From Patella vulgata (taxonomy: Eukaryota > Mollusca > Gastropoda > Patellidae): a stretch of DNA of 64,000 nt. The notes below the pieces were generated by a model. The model did no database searches. It was not told the DNA's origin and worked only from the letters and a program-made list of their open reading frames with translations. The DNA is taken from the NCBI RefSeq assembly GCF_932274485.2, contig NC_065885.2, positions 4,771,001-4,835,000 of the forward strand, written 5' to 3'. The stretch's first letter is position 1. The number at the start of each line of letters is the position of its first letter. Below, piece by piece: positions 11,640-19,578 of this stretch. Both the position numbers and the translations under genes were made by a program.

Positions 11640-13187
11640 AAGAAAGTGATTTTTCCTACAATCAAGGGCCATAATTCAGGAAATTACAATTCGATATGCG
11701 CAAATATCGAAAGGAATCGAGATCTTAATGTTATAAACTTACATTTCAAGTTTCAACAAAATCGGATAAAAATTGTGACCTCTATAGGGTCCACAACCTT
11801 GATATACCATATTTTTACGCTATTTGAGAACGAAGGACGGCTATTTTGTCAGTTTTGGGCTGATTTTCACGAAATTCGAAACCATCCGTCCTTAGGGTGT
11901 AACGGTGATATAATAATAAGTTTTTTTTTAAATCAGATAAAAATTATGACCTCTATAGGGTCCACAAGCTAAAAACGCGATTTTCCGTACAATCAGGAGC
12001 CATAATTCAGGAAGTTACGGTCCGATATGCGCGAATATCGACAGGAACCCAGATCGTTGGGTTATAAACTTATATTTCAAGTTTCAACAAAATCGGATAA
12101 AAATTGTGACCTCTATAGGGTCCATAACCTTGATATACCATATTTTTACGTTATTTGACAACGAACGGCGGCCATTTTGTCGGTCAATTTTGGGCCGATT
12201 TTCACGAAATTCGAACTCAGTAGGGTGTAACGGTGATATAATAATACGATTTTTTAAATCGAATAAAAATTATGTCCTCTATAGGGTCCACACGCTAAAA
12301 ACGCGATTTTTCGTAGAATCATGGGCCATAATTCGGGAAGTTACTATCCGATATGCGCGAATATCAACATGATCCGAGATCTTTGGGTTATAAACTTACG
12401 TTTTAAGTTTCAACAAAATCGGATAAAAATTATGACCTCTATAGGGTCCACAACCTTGATATACCATATATTTACGCTATTTGAGAACGAACGGCGGCCA
12501 TTTTGTCGGTCAATTTTAGGCCGATTTTCACGAAATTCGAACTCGGCCGTCCTTAGGGTGTAACGGTGATATAATAATACGATTTTTTAAATCGGATAAA
12601 AATTATGACCTCTATAGGGTCCACAAGCTAAAAACGAGATTTTTCGTAGAATCAGGGACCATAATTCGGGAAGTTACGGCCCGATATGCGCGAATATCAA
12701 CAGGAACGGAGATCTTTGGGTTATAAACTTACGTTTCAAGTTTCAACAAAGCGCATAAAAATTGTGACCTCTATAGGGCCCACAAGCTAAAAACGCGATT
12801 TTTCGTACAATCAGGGGCCATAATTCAGGAAGTTACGTTCCGATATGCGCGAATATCAAAAGGAACCGAGATCTTTGGGTTATAAACTTACATTTCAAGT
12901 TTCAACAAAATCGGATAAAAATTGTGACCTCTATAGGTTCCACAAGCTAAAAACGTGATTTTACGTACAAACAGGGGCCATAATCCATGAAGTTTCGATC
13001 CGATACATGCCAATATCGAAAGCAGCGAAGATCGTTTTGGGATAAACCTATATTTCAAGTTTCGTCAAAATCGGACAAGAATTGTGACCTGTAGAGAGTC
13101 CACAAACAAATTGTGGACGGACGGACGTCCGGACGGACAGGGGCGACGACAATATACGTCCACATGAAAATGTGGGCGTATAAAAAG
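11640..13187 (+). mobile_element. Satellite element S with hairpin tail
   Basis: About 4.5 composite units of ~325 bp contain gacctctatagggtccacaa, ccttgatataccatattttt and aacgaacggcggccattttg. The tail has ggacggacggacgtccggac, then the hairpin TACGTCCACAT-gaaa-ATGTGGGCGTA at about 13,154-13,180. Tandem cores closed by a short 3' hairpin recall the bivalve pearl elements and Helentron-derived HINEs. That affiliation is inference; no 5' end or Rep/helicase is seen. Related copies lie at 34,905-35,585 and 48,030-48,240. Confidence 0.7.
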
Positions 13188-13429
13188 TCTAGTTGAGGGG
13201 CAGAGAGGCAGACCTGGAGAGAGACGGGGGGGAGACCTAGAGGTCCTCCGGACCTCGGGAGAGGGTCTGCCCTCGACACCGGAGCAGAGGGATCCTGTGA
13301 GCCCTAAGGGAAGCAGCTATAGCTAGACGTTACTATACCCAACCAAATGATGTTCATATGTACCTGTAAATATGTTATCCAGTATTAAAATATATTTTTA
13401 ATAAATAAGAGTTATGTATTCTATCACAG
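13188..13429. other. Unassigned single-copy stretch, purine-rich then AT-rich
   Basis: Positions 13,190-13,290 are GA-rich (gagagagacgggggggagac), and the rest is AT-rich with aataaataag near 13,400. No frame, SINE or satellite explains it, and it has no counterpart upstream of the other TLR copies. It could be the 3' end of a captured transcript, but the evidence is weak. Confidence 0.3.
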
Positions 13430-14200
13430 TTAATCATTGCAACCTGTGGAAGAAACACACACACAAATATTGAGCTTGGCTCTGTCTCTGGGGGTCGGGC
13501 TTGCACCAAAAGTGGTCATCCTTAGGCAATAGGTATGCTATGTTTAAGGACGATCCATTAAGTATTGCGCCTATAGGCGTCAAACAGACACAGAAAGAAA
13601 CCTATTTCGAAAAACAAATTCGTTAAAAACAGTACCCTCTATCGTTTACCTGAGGCTTGTGGAAAAGGGGCGGGGGGGGGGTTGACTCCAGGGGAGAAAG
13701 ACGCGGAATTTTGTATATCGATAGGGTTCATGCTCTCATAACCCCAACACCTCTCACAAAAATTTAGAAAAATCCTTCAAAAACTACAAACCCATATTGT
13801 GTTCACAAGGTTTTCGACAAAGTAGGGGTGGGGGCCGGGGTAACTTCGTACGGAAAGTCGCGGAACAGTGAATACCTCATGACCACAATGCTTCAAACTA
13901 AATTTGAAAAGATCCCGTAGGAAACTGTAGCCTTTATCGCCTTCACAAGGTTTTCGGAAACGGGGGCATAGCTCTGGTACTTAAGGTTGCAGAATGTTTA
14001 ATATTCGTGAAGTGTGTCCTCTCATGCCCACGATGCTTCACACCAAACTTGAAACGAATACATCAAAAACTGTAGCAACTAGCCTATTGTTGACTGACGT
14101 ACGGACAGGGTGACGACATAATACGCACATACTGAAATTTGGTTGTATATTATATCATATTGATGTCTAGTTTTAGAGAAACGGAAGTAAACAATTAACC
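13430..14200 (+). repeat. Tandem repeats G/H with tail, upstream of TLR copy 2
   Basis: Near copy of 1,230-2,057: one G unit, then H units with cttcacaaggttttcg at about 13,800 and 13,940, then the tail acggacagggtgacgacata at 14,101. The block ends in the flank aaacggaagtaaacaattaa just before the leader of copy 2. Confidence 0.8.
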
Positions 14201-14413
14201 ATGCACATTATCAGAAACAAAATTGGTTGATCAGAAGATCCGGAATAAGACCAACTAGATCCTGAAAGTAAAACTGTAAGATGATACAGTGGTGAAACGA
14301 GATGAACTAGAGACATATTTTACAACAGTCTTATAACAATAAGTAACATTTAAAACAGTTTTGAGAGAGGAAAATATTTAAATTTCAGATAACATTACAA
14401 GTTGTAAAACAGG
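14201..14413 (+). promoter_or_regulatory. Conserved leader of TLR copy 2
   Basis: This is the unoccupied version of the site hit by the 6.3 kb element (ATGCACATTATC). It is followed by gtaaaactgtaagatgatac, gagacatattttacaac and atttaaatttcag. The cag at 14,386-14,388, 25 bases before the ATG, is kept in all copies and would suit a 5' UTR 3' splice site. The coding region itself has no intron. Confidence 0.4.
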
Positions 14414-16543
14414 ATGTATCGATTCCGATTATTCATCGCAAGAGTTTTTATTTTGTTAATAGTTCAAGACAGTAGTTTCTTGTTGTTTCTTGTGATGGGA
14501 CAGTCTCAAGATTTTGTTGTTTGCTCACCAGAATGTCGTCCCTTATCTCGGTTAGATGAAGCGGAGAACCTGCAGAAGTTTTGTAACGATTGCTGCACGG
14601 ATAATTTCAGTGCTTTAAACAGACTCTACGTCAACGAATCTTGTGAAATAAATTCCACCAGCAACTTGTTTTCGAATATGTCCCAGGATTCAAACTTTAA
14701 AGTTGAACATCGACATAGCTGTTTGACCTCGATTCCAGGAAATATTTGTAATTTTCCAAGAATACAATATATAAATCTTGAAAACAATAAAATAACGCAA
14801 TTACCAAAGTTGTCTTGTTTGAGAGAATTAGTGTTTTTATATTTAAGAAACAACCAAATTCAAGTTTTAAAAGCCGGAATCTTTGATGGTTTGAACAAAT
14901 TACGCCACATTTACGTATCCAGAAATAGAATTCATACAATAGAGATGGGAGTCTTTCATAATGGATTAAAGAAAATAAAAAAAATCTCCTTGCATCACAA
15001 CAATTTGATTGAGGTTGACCTAGTTTGGGCCCTGGGCATGACACATATTTTCTGTTTATTTGATGCGAGTAACAACAAAATTACAAAACTTACCAACAAA
15101 TCTAACTTCACAATGGATCCGAGCAAAAGGTATGGACCCGGTCTAATATATTTGCACAACAACAACCTGCGAATTTTGGACACACAAATGTTAGATGCAA
15201 TAGGAAATCCCTTAAAATCATTGGTAGAATATTTCTTGTATTGGAAAATTACCTGGAAAGGTAATCCATGGCATTGTGATTGCCGAATACATCCAGTAAC
15301 AGCTTTGCTTTCGGTTTCGGATATAAGAAAATGGATGGGTGCCCTAGATGGCGCATCTACTGATTTTTTCTGCAACACTCCGCCCAATTTAAAGGGTCAG
15401 CCCGGTTTTCTACATCAAAATTTATCTGATTTTGTGTGCAACATCACCGATTCCTGTCCTTCCGGATGTTTATGTCAGGATCAACCAGAAGCTGATAGAA
15501 TGGTCATTAATTGTCAGAATGCTGGACTCGCAGAAATGCCGAAACGTTTACCATTCCATGAGAAATTATTTCTGAACTTTCAGAACAATTCCATTGGCAT
15601 CTTACCAGAACTTCCTTATATGAGCCGAATTGTTCATCTGGACATTTCAAATAACAATTTAACAAATATTTCATCAGAGTTTACCAGTTCTGCTGATAAA
15701 TTGAAGTATTTGAATCTTGCCAACAACAGACTGAAATATCTTCCAGAAACTATCCAGAAGTTACTATCAACAGAGATTGATCTTTCTAATAACATGTTAA
15801 TTTGTTCTTGTGATAATTTGTGGTTAAATGGTTGGTTTGAATCAAAACCTAACATTAAAAACAGATCTAATATAACTTGTTCTACAGTTAATGGCGATGG
15901 GAGAATAACTATTGTTAATTCACAACTAGATGAATTTAACTGTCGAGTTTCTAAAATTATAAGTATTGTGTTGGGTATATTTGGTTTTCTGGCCATTCTA
16001 TTACTTATTGGCATTATTTACTTCCGGTTCGAGATAATGGCGTCATATCATATTTATATTTTACCCAAGATGAAACGGAAATGGACGCCGGAAGTTGGAG
16101 AAGATGAGCAGAACCAACATGATATATTTGTACTGGTAAATGATGAACATGCTCCCGATAGATTGTGGGTTATAGAAAATCTTATTCCATATTTTGATCG
16201 AAATTTGATAAAATCTTACATTTCATTCCGTGATGGTATAATAGGGGAGGTAACTGCCCATGCTAATATTACCAATATACATAACAGTCGTACCGTTCTA
16301 GCCGTTATTTCAAAATCTCTTTTAGATGATCCTTTAAAAAGGTTTGAATTAAATGAATCCTATTGTCATAAAATTAAACAAGGGAAAGGTCAGTTAGTTC
16401 TGATTAAACGGGAGGAATTTAACCCAGAACTTGTTAACAACGGACATATTCGGGCTATGTTCCGTTTAAAACAGTTTATTAATGCTAACGATGTCGACCT
16501 TACTGAGAAAATATCCTTACAGATTGATAGGCTACAGAACTAA
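14414..16543 (+). CDS. Toll-like receptor, copy 2 (709 aa, intronless)
   Basis: This is a type I membrane receptor expected to bind ligands outside the cell and signal through a cytoplasmic TIR domain. Residues 1-30 form a signal peptide. A cysteine-rich segment (37-103) precedes LRRs at about 112-270. LRRCT1 follows at 284-342 (NPWHCDCR; Cys288, 290, 320, 342), then an LRRNT (Cys348, 352, 354, 367), LRRs at 384-455 and LRRCT2 (Cys464, 466, 489, 510). The membrane helix is 515-537 and the TIR domain about 568-705 (HDIFVLVNDEHAP box 1, FRDGIIG box 2, MFRLKQF near box 3). Two cysteine clusters mark the protostome type of Toll. The protein is short for the family because the ectodomain has few LRRs. 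The box-2 proline of typical TLRs is Ile610 here. The start is fixed by the conserved context aaaacaggATG. Residues 341-512 match copy 4 exactly. Confidence 0.9.
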   Translation: MYRFRLFIARVFILLIVQDSSFLLFLVMGQSQDFVVCSPECRPLSRLDEAENLQKFCNDCCTDNFSALNRLYVNESCEINSTSNLFSNMSQDSNFKVEHRHSCLTSIPGNICNFPRIQYINLENNKITQLPKLSCLRELVFLYLRNNQIQVLKAGIFDGLNKLRHIYVSRNRIHTIEMGVFHNGLKKIKKISLHHNNLIEVDLVWALGMTHIFCLFDASNNKITKLTNKSNFTMDPSKRYGPGLIYLHNNNLRILDTQMLDAIGNPLKSLVEYFLYWKITWKGNPWHCDCRIHPVTALLSVSDIRKWMGALDGASTDFFCNTPPNLKGQPGFLHQNLSDFVCNITDSCPSGCLCQDQPEADRMVINCQNAGLAEMPKRLPFHEKLFLNFQNNSIGILPELPYMSRIVHLDISNNNLTNISSEFTSSADKLKYLNLANNRLKYLPETIQKLLSTEIDLSNNMLICSCDNLWLNGWFESKPNIKNRSNITCSTVNGDGRITIVNSQLDEFNCRVSKIISIVLGIFGFLAILLLIGIIYFRFEIMASYHIYILPKMKRKWTPEVGEDEQNQHDIFVLVNDEHAPDRLWVIENLIPYFDRNLIKSYISFRDGIIGEVTAHANITNIHNSRTVLAVISKSLLDDPLKRFELNESYCHKIKQGKGQLVLIKREEFNPELVNNGHIRAMFRLKQFINANDVDLTEKISLQIDRLQN

Positions 16544-16790
16544 CCCAAGATAATGTCATATAGAATCATGTTTTTATATTTTTAAATTCATTTTATTATA
16601 TAGATTATATGCTTACAGATTAATAGGCTGTGACACTACCCATGGTTTATGTCCTATAAAATCATATTTTTTATTTTTAAATTCATCACATTATACAAAT
16701 TATATGCATGAGGCCTCGGACTGTAGGTTTTAGCACTAACCCAGGGTTACGTCATATAAAATCATGTCGTTTTTTTTATATTTATATATG
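16519..16790 (+). repeat. ~95-bp tandem repeat starting inside the TLR copy 2 stop region
   Basis: Units begin ttacagatt(g/a)ataggct, run through ctaaccca and end in gtcatataaaatcatg plus a T-run. The first unit covers the last codons (LQIDRLQN and stop). Further units start near 16,614 and 16,705. The same array follows copies 3 and 4 and appears inverted at 11,230-11,560. Confidence 0.75.
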
Positions 16791-17155
16791 CCACACTGAT
16801 CCGCAGTAAATATTTGCTTGGCCGCGACAATCACTGATAAGGATGACATTGATGCGGCTTAATGAGCTAGAAATATTAACTTTTTTCCTGCGACAAATTA
16901 AATTCTAAAACATTTTTTGTATATATTGGAAAAATAAATAAAGGCGTTTGACGTATTTGTAGGTAAAAATTATTTCCGATTTATTGTAAATGGGTATTAA
17001 ATTGACTAAAATGCAGCATTCTCTCCGAAGCAGTTATGTCTTATGTAAACAATACACGCGCCATTCAGCCAATGATTCACACCGCGTGCTGTGACAGCAC
17101 GTGTTAAGGCAGTCATCTATGACAGAGATATTATACGAGACTCGTAATTCTCTGT
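16791..17155. other. Unassigned insertion in the 3' flank of copy 2
   Basis: Compared with the flank of copy 4 (26,890-26,940), copy 2 has about 365 extra bases between the T-rich repeat end and the block atatgcatgaggctggaggt. No terminal repeats or frames were recognised. It contains the short palindrome-like gcgtgctgtgacagcacgtg. Confidence 0.4.
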
Positions 17156-18060
17156 GAAACAGATTGATATATGCATGAGGCTGGAGGTGACTTAATAATA
17201 TCAAAAGATTTCCTGAACATAGACCATCTGTCACAGACACAGTCTCTTAATTTTTACCAGGTACCAGGACAGTCAATATTATTACCTGTGGCAGGTGTTT
17301 AAAAGTTAATTGTATTATATCTTTAATCATACTCAACTTAGGCTGTATATAGTTGACTCTCCTTGAGAACAGACGCTTAGCTAATTGACAGACATGAAAA
17401 CACTAAGTATATTTCGAGAATTTTGGGAAATATATATTTAAAAGGTTTAATTAGTGAATTTTGGTGTATAACAGATATGAACCGGAGTAGGGCCGAATTC
17501 CGAAACGGTATCCTAATTATTGGATATGGCTGTCATTTAGGACAGAGATGATCTAATCTAGAAGTTTGAAGTAGATAGAACACTGTGTGTAGAATGATCT
17601 TTAATAAATTGTAAAATACATAAAATCATTGGAATCTGAATACTTTTTTTAATTGGTATTTTTTTTTTTTTTTTTGTAAATGTAGGCTTATATTTCTAAT
17701 ATCTTGTATACTCGTAATGATATCCATCAAACATTTCAATAAACTTCGTATTATCATTGTAATTTTATGCATTTTATCTATTAAAGCTATATTTGTGTGT
17801 GTGTGTGTGTGTGTGTGAAAAATATCTTATTTCAAATGGATGACAACGGATCAGGGAACAAGCTGGTCTAAAGCTATTTTAGAATCCTTGCCGAATATTT
17901 TTCACCGTGACTCTTCATTTTGTTTGCCACATTGACAATATGTCAACATTGTTTTCTAGTAGAATTTTGGATTAAAAACATACACTGATCAGGCATTACG
18001 AGACTCGAACATGCGCAGACTCCCTAGAGTATAATGAATACATTTGCCTATTTTCAGGAT
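17156..18060 (+). repeat. Conserved 3' flank of TLR copy 2, with (GT)n
   Basis: From atgcatgaggctggaggtga to attttatctattaaagctat the sequence matches 26,930-27,596 and, inverted, 10,560-11,240. A (GT) microsatellite lies at 17,793-17,816. From 17,820 to 18,060 I see no gene or repeat. Confidence 0.75.
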
Positions 18061-19050
18061 GATCTAATGGGCGTGGTAACCGAGGTTGTACCCCTGGGGT
18101 ATGGGCATGCACCAAAATTAATAGTTGGCGTCCGTCTTCATTAGCCCAGTATAGGAGCAGAACAGTAGGACGTTAAACCCCATTTCATTTCATTTCCTTG
18201 GGGTATAAGGAATAAATATGCCAAGTTCCAAGATGATCCATTCATAATTGCGGCCTGTAGACGATAAACACAAAAATTGGGCTTGGCTGGAGATTGGACA
18301 TGCGCTAATATGAAAAAGTACAGTCCGGTTATTGAAACAAGTGGTAATGCCGAATTGGATCAAAATCTGTTAATTCATGCGAACTATAGAGTATTTTAAC
18401 AACAAAGTAGGCGTGACATCGCCCATGGGGGTTGGACATGCACCAAAATCAACAGTTGTCGTCCTTAGGGGATAAGGAATAAATATGCCATTAACACCCA
18501 CAGCTTGTAGGTGACACACAATGGGCGTAGCTCTGTACTGGAGGGGGCGGGGCCACCAAAAACTACAGGGGCTATCCTTAGGGTAGAAGGAATAAGTATG
18601 CAATGTTTCAAGATGACCCGTTAAGAACACTAAGAACAGGGCCATAACTAGCTCAAAACAATGAGGGGTGGGGGTGTTCTCAGGGGTGCTGTAAAATTAA
18701 CGGACAATATATATCTATGGTCGACAATTTAATCACCGTGGGGAAGGGGGCTAAGCCCAACTGCGTCGCCCCTCCCCTAGTTACGGGCCTGGTTAATAAT
18801 TGCGGCCTGTAGCAGACACAGACACACATACACCCAAAACTGTGGTGTGGATCTGTCCCTGGGGCTTGGGCATGCATTAAAACAATCTGTCGAAAACTGT
18901 AGCACCTAGCGCGCCCACAAGGCTTTTTGAAAAGGGCGTGTAACTCGGGTTCTAATAGTCGCAGACTGTTGAATGTTCACGGAGTTTCTCCTCTCATTAC
19001 CGCCATCCTATACACAAACGTATCTCTCAAAAACTGCAGCTTCTAGCGCG
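18060..19050 (+). repeat. Tandem repeats G/H upstream of TLR copy 3, with a SINE2 tail
   Basis: Several diverged G units (cores near 18,105, 18,437, 18,560 and 18,870) and H-like sequence to 19,050. A 70-bp SINE2 3' end (cttcattagcccag to gttaaaccccatttcatttc) sits at 18,128-18,197. This block is the most diverged of the four. Confidence 0.7.
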
Positions 19051-19578
19051 ATCACAATAAGTAAACAATTAACCATTCACATTATCATAAACAGAATGCC
19101 AGTTTATGATTGGGTGATGAGGTTTATCAAACCTGGCAATCTTCCAATAATCCCACTGCCTGTATATTTAAATCATTGTTTTTAAACTTATGAAATACAA
19201 TGTGTGAAACGTTGTCGAATATGGTGGTGTTGCAATAAGCAATCTATAACTTATTGTAAAATCTCACTCGATTAGATTAAGTTTATTTCACCTCTAGTGC
19301 TGTACAATAATTGATATAACTAACAGATAGATAGGGTTGGGAATTTACTCATCATTAAATACGAACAGATCTGGAATAAATAACACTGTGTTGATGTAAT
19401 GGAAATTTATCGTCACCAACCAGATCCTTCAAGTAAAACTGTCAGATGATGCAGTGAAACGAGATGAACGAGAGACATATTTTACATCTATCGTCTTGTG
19501 AAAATACGTAACGTTTAAAACAGTTTTGTGAGAGGAAGATATTTAAATTTCAGATAACATTACAAGTTATAAAACAGG
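19051..19578 (+). promoter_or_regulatory. Leader of TLR copy 3, with an insertion
   Basis: It begins like the other leaders (taagtaaacaattaaccat, cattatcataaacagaatgc), is interrupted by about 250 unrelated bases at roughly 19,125-19,370, then resumes with gtaaaactgtcagatgatgc, gagacatattttac and aaatttcag. Core promoter elements were not identified. Confidence 0.35.

Noticed and set aside
9476-12563. Several frames of 72-108 aa in both strands
   Set aside because: They repeat with the satellite unit and encode the same string (such as LRFKFQQNRIK) in each unit. They arise from the tandem repeat, not from genes.
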